A DNA stretch of 64,000 bases, from NCBI GenBank assembly GCA_964019055.1, contig OZ025220.1, positions 8,986,647 to 9,050,646 on the forward strand, written 5' to 3'. The stretch comes from Anthopleura xanthogrammica. Its lineage: Eukaryota; Cnidaria; Anthozoa; Actiniaria; Actiniidae. The notes beneath the pieces were generated by a model. The model had not been told where the DNA came from. It searched no databases and saw only the letters and a program-made list of their open reading frames with translations. Of this stretch, positions 1-10,260 are shown one piece after another. Both the position numbers and the translations under genes were made by a program. Positions within the stretch are counted from its first letter, which is position 1. Each line of letters starts with the position of its first letter.

Positions 1-229
1 TCCACAGGAATGAATCTTTGTAGTACACCAAGGCCTTTTAATTGAACCGATCCAAGTCGAATCGACTAATCGACCCTCTTTCATAGGAAGAATAATCATC
101 GAAATTCAGTTGGGCGTCGCTTCTCATTAAAACATCCATTGATGTGGACTGAATACTTTGAACGAGGAACTTGCCACAGCTGAAGTCAACAATACGTTTG
201 TATAGCTGCAAACAAGTCTTACCATCAGC

Positions 230-2170
230 TGAACAGATTTGAAAAGTCGTTCCTAATTTTTGATGGTTTGAGGTAGTAAGAATGTAACAACCGGAGACGC
301 CAATTCAAATCCAAGAGATGTATACGTTGTAATTTGATTTGGATCTGGTGCAACTCTGCGCATTCTTTGTGTATGCATGAGAAGACAGATATGGTTGTTA
401 TGAAGGAATAAGCCACAGGGTTCCATTCCTAGAATATGTTTACAAAAATCAGTCCACTCAAGCAAGAAATGAAACTGCTCAATCTTTGTAAAATAATCTA
501 TAATGGCGATAACGGCGATTATTGATGAGAGTGTTGGTGATCGTGATGATGATACATGAAGGTGTTGGCACAGTACATGGTGATGATACGTACAACTCCA
601 CACATCCAGTGTATGCATGAGACAGACTGTTATGGTTGCTATGATGGAATGAACCACAAGGTCACATTATTAGACAGTGTATACCGAAATCAAACTGCTC
701 TTAGAAAGAATAACAATAATGATGAAGTTAATAAATGATGATAGACATATATGATGGTGATGGCAATAACTGCGATGGTGGTGATGATGATGATGATGAT
801 ACATAAAGTTGTTGGTAGTAGCACATGGTGATCATACGTACAACTCCACAAATTTTGTGTATGCATGAGAACACAGATATGATTGTTGCGAAGGAAGAAC
901 ATTCCTTAACAAGTGTTTACCAAAATCAGTCCACTGAAGCACTGCGAGAATTGAAAATGCTCTTAGAAAGAATAACAATAATGATGAAGTTGATAAATGA
1001 TGATAGGAATATGATGGTGATGGCAATAACTGCGATGGCGGTGATGATGATGATGATGATGATGATACATAAAGTTGTTGGTAGTGGCACATGGTGATGA
1101 TACGTACAACTTTCGGCACATTATGTAAATGCATGAGACAGACTGATATGATTGTTGTGAAGGAAGAACATTCCTTGACAAATGTTTACCAAAATTAGTC
1201 CACTGAAGCACTGCGAGAATTGAAAATATGATGCTCTTAGAAAGAATAACAATAATGATGAAGTTGATAAATGATGATAGGAATATGATGGTGATGGCAA
1301 TAACTGCGATGGCGGTGATGATGATGATGATGATGATACATAAAGTTGTTGGTAGTGGCACATGGTGATGATACGTACCACTCCACATACTATGTGTATG
1401 CATGAGAACACAGATATGGTTTATTTATTTATTTATTTTGTGATTCGCCCAAGGGCAGGTGATTATTGTGAAGGAAGAACATTTCTTGACAAATGTTTAC
1501 CAAAATCAGTCCACTGAAGCACTGCGAGAATTGAAAATGCTTTTAGAAAGAATAGCAATAATAATGAAGTTGATAAATGATGATAGGCATATGATGGTGA
1601 TGGCGGTGATGATGATGATGATGATGATACATAAAGTTGTTGGTAGTGGCACATGGTTATGGCATATTTTCTGAATGCATGATATAGTTGTTATAAAGGA
1701 ATGAACTACATAGGATTCATAGAATTCCATTGAAGATGTTTACGTACCAAAATCAGTCCACTGAAGCAAGAAAGGAAAATGCTAGTCAAATAATGATAAT
1801 AATGGAGTGGTTTATGATTGATAGAAATTGTGGTGATGTCAATAAATAAATGTGGTGATGATATGATAATTATGATAAAGTTTGTCTAAAATGTTATTGT
1901 ACGTGGGAATAACCATATTGTATATTGTTTACGTTTGTTTCTTCCCTGATGATGCACCAGAAGTGCGAAAGCTCGGTAAATTATTAACAATTCGGAGAAG
2001 AAACAAACGTAAACAAAATGGTAAAGTTGTTAGCCATTGATACATAATGATACCCGCAACTCTGCACTTTTTGTGTATGTATGAGAAGACAGATATAGTA
2101 CGTTGTTATAAAGGAGCGAACTATAAGATTCCATTGAAGATGTTTATGTTCCAAAATCAGTCCACTGAAT
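230..2170. repeat. degenerate ~265-bp tandem repeat array (satellite-like)
   Basis: About seven diverged copies of one unit. Each has a TGATGATGATG run, a segment with GTTGTTGGTAGTGGCACATG (clear near 806, 1070, 1341 and 1632), a TGTATGCATGAGA segment and a CCAAAATCAGTCCACTGAAG segment. Spacing between the best copies is 264, 271 and 291 bp; the longest holds an inserted TTTATTTATT-rich piece at about 1418-1460. Copies become more diverged towards both ends. Reading frames here (His/Ser-rich on minus, Met-rich on plus) come from the ATG triplet runs and are not genes. Bases 1-229 show nothing else I recognise. Confidence 0.85.
1922..2021. repeat. small foldback element
   Basis: Terminal inverted repeats of about 20 bp (GTTTACGTTTGTTTCTTC on the left, GAAGAAACAAACGTAAAC on the right) flank about 60 bp. 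It sits inside the diverged end of the satellite array, so it probably inserted after the array formed. Confidence 0.65.
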
Positions 2171-2780
2171 CAGGATGTTTTGCTGCCAACCTGATTATTA
2201 GAATCTAAAATTAAAAAAATCGTACAAGAGTTATTTCAGATTTCTGTTTCAGAAAACGGAAAACAGGCTTTTTGCATCTTTTTAGCATGATTTCTTATGC
2301 TAAAAACAGGATTTCTATTAGTTAATGGAGGATTTGGGATTTCCGTTTCCTGAATCGCATTTCTGTTTTTGTAAATCAAGAATCAGAAATCGAATCCAAT
2401 TTTTTTATCCATGCATACTAAACGGTTCTAGAACAATCTTTTCTATTTTCAGTTCAAATGTTTTGTTTGGTTGATTTTCGTTGTTGATCAACAGATCCGA
2501 CTCCCACAGAGCCTTTCATTTACGTAACGGAGACCAAAAGGAACGCGGGCTCATAAACAAAATCAATGATCTAATACGCATGCGTGCTCTTTAATCAGTC
2601 ATTTGCTTCGTATTGTCATTCTGAGACCTCGCCACGTTCCTTTTTCTCCACCAAAATGAAGAGTGAAGAGCTCTGGGTGCCACAAAACCACAATGAATTT
2701 TTTTCAAAGTCTCTATTTTCAACTACTTTGCTGTCTTAAATTAATGGAACAATGTTGAACTTTGCCATTTTTGTTTTCAG
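2171..2780. other. unannotated spacer
   Basis: AT-rich non-repetitive DNA. An ATG at 2656 in fair context opens a 27-codon frame only. I see no gene, RNA or repeat that I can support. Confidence 0.5.
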
Positions 2781-2970
2781 AAAAGTCCACCCAAAAAAGC
2801 GAACATATACAAACCAATCCGAAAAAGCTGTAACTATAGCAACTGGGTTCCTACAAATCAAGGTCAAAGATCAACCTTCAGCTACTTCAAGTGCACCAGC
2901 AGTGAAAGAGAGGAAAAGAAAGAGAAGCACGCTAAGAAAAATAAACAAGCCAACTGAAAAGGGTAACTAA
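2781..2970 (+). CDS. possible terminal exon of an unknown gene (weak)
   Basis: A good acceptor (TTTTGTTTTCAG, ending at 2780) is followed by an open frame of about 63 codons to a stop at 2970. It is lysine/arginine-rich with a basic cluster (KERKRKRS) like a nuclear localisation signal. A second frame is open over nearly the same length, so coding status is doubtful. No upstream partner exon was found and no family is recognised. It may be a pseudo-exon. Confidence 0.18.
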
Positions 2971-3057
2971 AATGAATGCACCACTTAGCCCCAACCACTG
3001 TTTCCCATACTAGTCTCTAATATAGCTCCACCACTTTTTAGGGTGCTCCGCGGTCCC

Positions 3058-3180
3058 TGCAAGTGACCACGAAACCATGGCGCCAAGTGGAGGTTAGACT
3101 TGAAAAAATGCAGTAGATGTATGAAAACATCAAGTTCAACCTCGACTCGACTTGGCGCCATTGTTTCGTGGTCACTCAAG
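3058..3180. mobile_element. foldback MITE, family with AGTGACCAC arms
   Basis: Imperfect inverted arms of about 48 bp (left 3058-3108, right 3131-3180) surround a short loop. Outer ends read AAGTGACCACGAAAC and GTTTCGTGGTCACT. The arms and the central ATGTATGAAAA-like core resemble the element at 49555-49669. No transposase is encoded. Confidence 0.75.
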
Positions 3181-3365
3181 TAAATTCGAGATAGCCTATT
3201 AACAATCCCATGGGACAATTCATCCCTTATCCTAAGCTAAACAAAAATTATTGTTTCTCATTTAAGAATCTTTAGTCATACGAATATCAAGATAACATTA
3301 CAGCAGTTGTTAGATTTCTAGCTAAGCTTGGAATTGGTACATTAAGGAACTAAGGTTCCTCCTAT

Positions 3366-3870
3366 TGTATACATGGTGTACCCCTTAGACACACCCTAGT
3401 TATCCTTCTTTTGTTTTCCTAATGTTTTATGATAGGTTAATACTAGCTCTATAAATTCTCTTGGTATACATACATACATACATATTGTATACATACTTCT
3501 TAGACACACCCTAGTGCTTTTTACCCCATTTGATTAGCTAAATTAACCTTCTTTTGTTTTCCTAATGTTTTATGATAGGTAAATCCTAGCTCTATAAATT
3601 CTCTTGGTATACATACATACATATTGTATACATACTTCTTAGACACACCCTAGTGCTTTGTACCCTCCATTTGCTTAATTATTCTTCTTTTGTTTTTCTA
3701 ATGTTTTATGGTAAATGCTCTTTGTATACATACATATTGCATACATACTCAGAGAAGACGTTCTTAGACACACCATAGTGCCTTGCACCCCCTTTGATTA
3801 GCTATCCTTCTTTTGTTTTTGTAAGGTTTTATGATAGAGTGAAATACTCTATAAATGCTCGCTATTGATC
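3366..3870. repeat. ~120-140-bp tandem repeat, about 4 copies
   Basis: Each copy has TATACATAC, TTAGACACACCCTAG, CTTCTTTTGTTTTC and ATGTTTTATGATAGGT in that order; copies start near 3366, 3485, 3625 and 3746. The last is the most diverged. TACA/CATA microsatellite runs lie between copies. Nothing is recognised from 3871 to 4276. Confidence 0.8.
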
Positions 3871-4276
3871 GAAGATTGTGATGACCTTAGTCTTAAGTAA
3901 GTCAGCAAGCAAGCAATTTACGTTACTTTTATATATTCGCCTTACTTCTAGCTATGTTTAATGATTATTCCTAAGAATTTTACTCAAATACTTGTATTCC
4001 TACAAAATTATCATAAAGAATCGCCTTATTTCAGACTAACCAATCATGGTTTAGAAATAATACAGCTATTATGTACATAGCTAACTAGAACTATAGTTCA
4101 TGTATTCAGACTTAGTAGACCAATAAAGTCCTTGTTTCCTCTGGCATCTGTTGAAAAAGGCAAATGATCTTCCTTAATTAGGTATGAAGGGTTTAAAATG
4201 AAGATATCTTATTTTGCCAATGTAACAGGAAATATCTGTGAACAGTGTAAATTCCAAATTATATCTCTTTCCTTTG

Positions 4277-4640
4277 GACATTTCGGTTATTCTCTGGATT
4301 AAAGCGGTTGTCGTATGGGTGGGAAACATACGGGATTGAATTACAACACGTTCACGATTCGACATGCCCTATCATTGAAATGGCTTCCCATAAGAATGGT
4401 TATCGTATGAGTGGGAAACATACGGTACTCCCTTACAGCACGTACACCGTACGACATACCCGGCCGTAACATTGAAATGGCTTCCCATAAGAATGGTTAT
4501 CGTATGAGTAGGAAACATACGGTACTCCCTTACAGCACGTACACCGTACGACATACCCGGCTGTAATATTGAAATGGCTTCCCATAAGTATGGTTATCGT
4601 ATACCGTACTAAATTACAACACGTAAACGGTACGGTATGC
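4277..4640. repeat. ~98-bp tandem repeat downstream of the ankyrin-kinase gene
   Basis: Copies starting at about 4373, 4471 and 4569 share ATTGAAATGGCTTCCCATAA, GGTTATCGTATGAG and GCACGTACACCGTACGACAT. A more diverged copy precedes them from about 4277. The unit contains short GTACGGT/ACCGTAC-type inverted pieces. The array ends about 170 bp before the stop codon of the minus-strand gene and could lie in its 3' untranslated region or just beyond. Confidence 0.8.
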
Positions 4641-4812
4641 CGTAAAGAAACCCTGTCAGTGACCACCCTCAGTGTCTGTCATTCCAACTAACCATCTCTC
4701 ATATCTGTAAAGCACTTTTTAGTATATACTTAGAAATGTATCATAATCATATAATATGTAACTTGTAAATACTCATCGTTAATAACATGTTACCTGTTCG
4801 TTTTGTGACTCA

Positions 4813-7800
4813 CTACTTCATCACATACTTGATCTCTTCTTTCTGATCCCATCCATGAGTGGTTACAGTCTTGTAGACTTCCATCACAAGATTTGGAAAA
4901 TATTCCAAGAACACAAAGTCTTCCAGCAACTGTTTTATGATTGGTGCTGGTCGCGAGCTTCCAGAGACATGTGCAATGGCGTTTCGTATAAAGCGCACTA
5001 ACTCTACCGTAGAGAAATGATCATATGGCGTTTTCCTTTTGAGCATCATTTCCGTGTAAATGGCAGGCATGTGTGTATAACCTGGGTCATTCCAATTCAC
5101 ATGTTTGACTATGGTACCAAAGCTTGCTTCCAGGTCATTCTCAACAGCAGTCAAGGTATAGGTCACTTTAGCACGTGGGCATTCAAATTCTGGTTGATTA
5201 CCAACAGCAATGAGAAGATCCTGCTTTTTCTTTTTTGGCCAGAAAAAGGGATGATCCAATGCTTCATCTGCAGGTGGTCGTTTACTTTCATCTCCATCAA
5301 GCATTACTTTAAAGAGATGAGCTGCTTCAGGACACAGAGAATCATCCCATCCTTCCATTTTTCCATTTAGTGTATTATCTTCAGTCTCGTGGTTGATCTG
5401 TTCTTCACTTTTATTGGCAAGATCAGATGGTGCAAATGGATGTCCTTTCATTGACAAGATGTAATGAAGAACAAGACCACAGGTAAAGACGTCCGATTCT
5501 TTTGAATGCTGCTCACCTGCTTTGATAGACTTTAATACTTCTGGAGCAATCCAACATCGGGTACCTACATTAGTACCATACACTGTTGTACAGGCACTAT
5601 CGATGCGACGGCTTAGACCAAAGTCAGCGATTTTCAAGCAAAGCTCGGGATGGCATTTGTAGAGAATATTACTTGGCTTCAGATCTCGGTGAATAATTTT
5701 CTGACTGTGCAAATATCTCAAGCCACTCACCACGTTTTCACATAACAAAACTCCTTTAGTTTTGTCAAAGTAAGGACCGTCCAAGTAATTAACTAGAGTT
5801 CCTTCCATCAGTTCTAAAACTACGTAAGAAAAGTTTTCATCTTCAAAGAAGGACAAATAACGAACGACTTGCTCGCAGTCTGCAAGAGCAGTGAGATTTG
5901 TTATTTCTCGTTTGTCTTCTGGCCGTTGCATGTGCCTCTTTTCAATACGTTTGATGGCCACCTCTCTACCATCTTTCTCGTTGATTCCTGCATATACAGC
6001 ACCAAATGAACCATCTGCCAAATGGTCTTTGTAGTACCAGTATGATTTAAAATGCTTACTTTCTTGGTGCCTTGCTACTTTGGCCAATTTGTCTTTGAAA
6101 GTGTTAGAAGTCTCAGTCCAAGGAATCAGCAAAGGAACTTGTTTGATATCTTGTGGTTTTGTCAGAAGGTCTTTGAGTGCAGGATTGGTCTTGGCTATAT
6201 CGAGACAAGACTTACCAGTTGAATCTGGAATTCTACAATCAGCACCAAACAAAAGAAGCTGTTTGGCAATAGTCCAGTAAACTTCTTTGTCATTGCTTTC
6301 CGCCAAAACATGATATCCACTAAAATTCTCCACTATATTCAGGCAGCAGTGATGAAGCGGTGAGGTTTCATTGTTGTGTCCCATTACAGTGGATCCACTA
6401 ACTGACTTTAAAATCATTTCCGCAAGATTACTTTTCCAATGGGCGCGTGTGGATTTATCCTTACATATTGCGTTCAGAAGTGAGACTGCAATAGTTTCCG
6501 ACTGAAGGTGGTTGTCATCGCGAGCCACTTCAACCAAGGCTTTAGCGAGAACAAATTGATCTGATTTGATGAGAACACTCAAAACAGATTCACCACGTTT
6601 GTCAACAGTCCATGGATCAAGACCTCTTTCGATAGCGCTTCTCCAGAACTCATGAGACTCGAGTTTAACATCAAAATAAAGACTGTTTTCGTCAAGGAAA
6701 TGCGGCAAGCTTTGGGCAGAAAAAAGAGGTTGGCGTCCCAATGAATCAGCCAAAACCTTGTGCTGGGCAGATTCTGCCGCAACAAGAAGAGGTTGGCGTC
6801 CCAATGAATCAGAAACGCATGGATCTGCTCCAGCATCTAATAACAGTGTGACTGCAGTCCAGCTTGAACATACGTGGAGAGGTGTTTTCCCTTCATCGTT
6901 GATAATATTTAAGCTGGCTCCATATTCTAGGAGATTGTTTAAAACTGTTTTTAGAGTATTTTCAAGAACTTTGACGCCATTCACTTTTAAAGTTGCCCAA
7001 ATATGAAGCGGTGAGTCTAGATCAACATTCTTTCTCAGGTTGATTGTGTCTTTTTCCACATATAGCGTGGTCTTAAAAATCGATAGGACTATACGAACTG
7101 CTTCTTCTTCTTGTTCTTCTTCTAAAATCCATCCTCTACAAATTTCTTGAAGCAGATCTAAGAGCAAATGAAAGACTGAGTACCCACTTGACGTTGTCTC
7201 TTCTGCGCATGAACCATGTTCCAATAAAAACGTGTAAACATCTCGCAAGATCCTGATTTTTAAAACTTCATTATCTTCCCAACAATGTGCTGGATGATTT
7301 AATGGAGAAAGGCAAAATAGAAGAGGTGTTTCTCTTTGATGATTCCTGATGTTGAAGATCACTCCAAAGTTTTCTAGTTGATGGCATATCTTCATAACCG
7401 TTTCTCGAGAAAGACCATAAAGTGGTAAGCAAGTGGCAAAATGAAGTGCAGTGTTTCCATGTGCGTCAGCACTGTTTGGATTTGCACCTAATTCTATGAG
7501 ATGTGACAAAATGTCTGGCGCCAGAAATTCATAAAACTTTTGAAAGTCTCTTGATTCGTCTTGCACCATTGTCAAAATATTGTCAATAATCTTCTTTTTG
7601 GTATTGTGTGTTTCCGTTGTATAATCGCTTGCTAATATTAGAATGTTAAAGAGAGGCTTGATTTCATTTCTTTCACAACGAACTGAAACGTAAGAGGCCA
7701 CGAGAATTGTCTTGCAAAAGACGACATTGATTATTGCTTCAAAAACTGAGTTTCTCGTTATCCCGTGCTGTAGAAACAGGTCTAACACTTTGTGCATGTC

Positions 7801-10260
7801 ACGTGGCAATGAGGGATACACGCGCGCGTTCCAGATGTCAAGGGTTACCATACAGTTTTCAATAAAAAATGCCAAGGCACTTACACCACAGTTGTCTCTG
7901 ATCGACAAATTTGCTCCTTTTTCAATAAGGTAAGTATATATGGACAATGATTTTCCAATGGCATAAAAAATTGGGGTTCTGCCATCGATATATCTTGCAT
8001 TAACATCCGCATTTCCATCTTCAACTAATGCTTGAACAATGTTCATTCTTGCAGGTTTGCCGGCAGGTTCAGCTCGAAACATGAATACATCAGTTTCCTT
8101 TTCTTTCGAGACATCCTCATAAACCAGGAGATTAACAGTAGCGAACAATACTGTGTGACCACGACAATCAGATATATTCGCATCAGCACCATCTTCAATT
8201 AACCTATGGGTTAATTCTACATCATCTCCTATTGCAGCCCAGTATAAAACAGTTTTACCCTGTTTATCAACTTTGTTGACATCCAGCCCAGCATTGATCA
8301 AGCCATCAATCATATGTTTAAAGTCAGAATATTGATTCCCACTCCATGATGTTGTAGCAAAATAAAACAAAGCAGTTCTCCCTTCATTATCAACTTTGTT
8401 GACATCTAGTCCAGCATTGAGTAAGCCATCAATCATGTGTTTAAAGTCAGAATATTGATTCCCACTCCATGATCTTGTAGCAAAATAAAACAAAGCCGTT
8501 CTCCCTTCATTATCAGTTTTGTTGACATCAGCTCCAGCATCAATCAATCTTTGAACAACAGTGAAATCAAAGGATTGATTCTTAACTGCATCAAATAAAG
8601 GTGTATTGCCTTGTCTGTCATGTGTATTAACATCTGCACCAGCCGCAATTAACACATCAAGAAACCGAAAATCACCACTGTAGCACCAAGCCAGAGCACT
8701 AACAAGTGCAGTTTTACCGAAGACATTTTTAATTTCTAAGTCTGCACCAGCTTTAATCAGTGCACAAACAGAACGAAAATCACCACACTCAACAGCTTTC
8801 GACAATGCAGTTTCACCTTCTATAGTAGTGCTATCTATGTCTGTACCAGCATCGAGCAGTGCTTGAAGAACACTGTTGAAAGTAGAGTGAGTACCGTATA
8901 CGTAACCATACCAAAACATGCCGTCGTTCCAAGCCGGAATGGAATCTGCTCCTTCTTCAATTTGTGCAAGAATTTCAGTCTTATCGCGGCCCGATTGAAG
9001 AAGAGACTTCACATCTGTGATGATTCTAAACAGAGCAGTTTGTTTTTTATGATCCTTTACATTGACATCTACACCAGCATCAATCAGTGCAGATATCAAG
9101 GTAAGATTTCTAAGTTTTACAGCATAAAACAAAGCTGTTTGGCCAGTCTTGCCCTCATTATCTGTACAGTTCACATCAGCACCAGCATCAATCAATGTAC
9201 GAACAACATGTTCACTGCCACAGCAATACACTGCTTTAAACAAAGGAGTTTGTCCATTCTTGTCAGTGACATTCAAATCAGCACCAGCATCAATCAAGAT
9301 TTGAAGCACATTTGCATTGTTACTTTGTCGAACAGCATAAAACAAAGCAGTTTTCCCCTCATTATCAGTTACGTTGACATCCGCACCAGCATCAATCAAT
9401 ACTTGCTCCATGACTTCGTTGTCACTTTGGACAGCAGCAAAAAGAGGAGTCTTGCCATTCTTATCAGTGAAATTAACATCGGTACCATTACCTAGTAATA
9501 CATGAACCAAACTGACTTTGTTATTATTAACAGCATCAAATAAAACAGTTCTACCATTATACTTATCTCCTACAATATTGACATCAGCACCAGCATCAAT
9601 CAGTAATCGCACCATACTTTCATTGTTATTTTGAACAAAATGGTCTAAAACAGTTCTAGGGCTAATTCCAAGCCATCTATTATATACGGTTATATTGACA
9701 TCAGCACCAGCATCAATTAATAACTTCACCATAGCTTCATTGTTTTTTTGAACAGCATCACACAGTGGATTTTGGCCATAATAACTAGTTGTATTGACAT
9801 CAACACCAGCGTTAATTAATAACTTCGCCATAGCTTCATTGTTATTTTGAACAGCATAAAAGAAAGCAATTCTACCTCCGAACTGTTTATTTACAATACT
9901 GACATCAGCACCAGCATCCTTTAATAACTTCCCCATAGCTTCATTATTTTGAATAGCAAGAAACAAAGCAGTTTTGCCATAATAACTAGTAATATTGAAA
10001 TCAGCACCAGCATCAATTAGTATTCGCACCATACTCTCATCGTTATTGTGAACAGCATCAAACAATCCATAACTTGGATTGACCCCCGCCTCAATTAATT
10101 CAGAAACCTTACTTGTATCACCATTTTTAACGGCATGTTCCAAATTGTCTATCAACTTCAAATTATATTTGTAAACCGGGTTCAAAGATTCGCTTCTTGC
10201 AGTGATTTCGTCCAAAAGTTCTTCATCTTCACTCGTCCTCTCAAATCCTCCTTCAGCCAT
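4813..10260 (-). CDS. ankyrin-repeat / protein kinase / KEN ribonuclease protein (RNase L-like)
   Basis: A single uninterrupted 1,815-codon frame. Residues ~35-1385 are about 30 ankyrin repeats with a recurring DAGADVN...GKTALF pattern. Residues ~1405-1670 are a protein kinase that keeps its key residues: glycine loop DGSFGAVYAG near 1415, VAIK lysine K1437, HRDLKPSN with D1526, DFG with D1546, and an APE motif near 1572. Residues ~1672-1812 match the KEN domain shared by RNase L and IRE1, including the RNxxxH motif (R1759, N1760, H1764) that carries the RNA-cleaving residues in that family. IRE1 would have a signal peptide, lumenal domain and membrane helix; none is present, so the order matches RNase L, a cytosolic 2-5A-activated antiviral RNase in vertebrates. 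Human RNase L is about 740 residues with nine ankyrins; this one is more than twice as long. Ligand and function are inferred. The coding region has no intron, unlike its neighbours. An in-frame duplication is visible at 8281-8526. Confidence 0.93.
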   Translation of the reverse strand: MAEGGFERTSEDEELLDEITARSESLNPVYKYNLKLIDNLEHAVKNGDTSKVSELIEAGVNPSYGLFDAVHNNDESMVRILIDAGADFNITSYYGKTALFLAIQNNEAMGKLLKDAGADVSIVNKQFGGRIAFFYAVQNNNEAMAKLLINAGVDVNTTSYYGQNPLCDAVQKNNEAMVKLLIDAGADVNITVYNRWLGISPRTVLDHFVQNNNESMVRLLIDAGADVNIVGDKYNGRTVLFDAVNNNKVSLVHVLLGNGTDVNFTDKNGKTPLFAAVQSDNEVMEQVLIDAGADVNVTDNEGKTALFYAVRQSNNANVLQILIDAGADLNVTDKNGQTPLFKAVYCCGSEHVVRTLIDAGADVNCTDNEGKTGQTALFYAVKLRNLTLISALIDAGVDVNVKDHKKQTALFRIITDVKSLLQSGRDKTEILAQIEEGADSIPAWNDGMFWYGYVYGTHSTFNSVLQALLDAGTDIDSTTIEGETALSKAVECGDFRSVCALIKAGADLEIKNVFGKTALVSALAWCYSGDFRFLDVLIAAGADVNTHDRQGNTPLFDAVKNQSFDFTVVQRLIDAGADVNKTDNEGRTALFYFATRSWSGNQYSDFKHMIDGLLNAGLDVNKVDNEGRTALFYFATTSWSGNQYSDFKHMIDGLINAGLDVNKVDKQGKTVLYWAAIGDDVELTHRLIEDGADANISDCRGHTVLFATVNLLVYEDVSKEKETDVFMFRAEPAGKPARMNIVQALVEDGNADVNARYIDGRTPIFYAIGKSLSIYTYLIEKGANLSIRDNCGVSALAFFIENCMVTLDIWNARVYPSLPRDMHKVLDLFLQHGITRNSVFEAIINVVFCKTILVASYVSVRCERNEIKPLFNILILASDYTTETHNTKKKIIDNILTMVQDESRDFQKFYEFLAPDILSHLIELGANPNSADAHGNTALHFATCLPLYGLSRETVMKICHQLENFGVIFNIRNHQRETPLLFCLSPLNHPAHCWEDNEVLKIRILRDVYTFLLEHGSCAEETTSSGYSVFHLLLDLLQEICRGWILEEEQEEEAVRIVLSIFKTTLYVEKDTINLRKNVDLDSPLHIWATLKVNGVKVLENTLKTVLNNLLEYGASLNIINDEGKTPLHVCSSWTAVTLLLDAGADPCVSDSLGRQPLLVAAESAQHKVLADSLGRQPLFSAQSLPHFLDENSLYFDVKLESHEFWRSAIERGLDPWTVDKRGESVLSVLIKSDQFVLAKALVEVARDDNHLQSETIAVSLLNAICKDKSTRAHWKSNLAEMILKSVSGSTVMGHNNETSPLHHCCLNIVENFSGYHVLAESNDKEVYWTIAKQLLLFGADCRIPDSTGKSCLDIAKTNPALKDLLTKPQDIKQVPLLIPWTETSNTFKDKLAKVARHQESKHFKSYWYYKDHLADGSFGAVYAGINEKDGREVAIKRIEKRHMQRPEDKREITNLTALADCEQVVRYLSFFEDENFSYVVLELMEGTLVNYLDGPYFDKTKGVLLCENVVSGLRYLHSQKIIHRDLKPSNILYKCHPELCLKIADFGLSRRIDSACTTVYGTNVGTRCWIAPEVLKSIKAGEQHSKESDVFTCGLVLHYILSMKGHPFAPSDLANKSEEQINHETEDNTLNGKMEGWDDSLCPEAAHLFKVMLDGDESKRPPADEALDHPFFWPKKKKQDLLIAVGNQPEFECPRAKVTYTLTAVENDLEASFGTIVKHVNWNDPGYTHMPAIYTEMMLKRKTPYDHFSTVELVRFIRNAIAHVSGSSRPAPIIKQLLEDFVFLEYFPNLVMEVYKTVTTHGWDQKEEIKYVMK

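Noticed and set aside
253..1730. His/Ser/Ile-rich and Met-rich frames in the first 2 kb
   Set aside because: They come from ATG/ATC triplet runs in a non-coding tandem array and shift frame between repeat copies.
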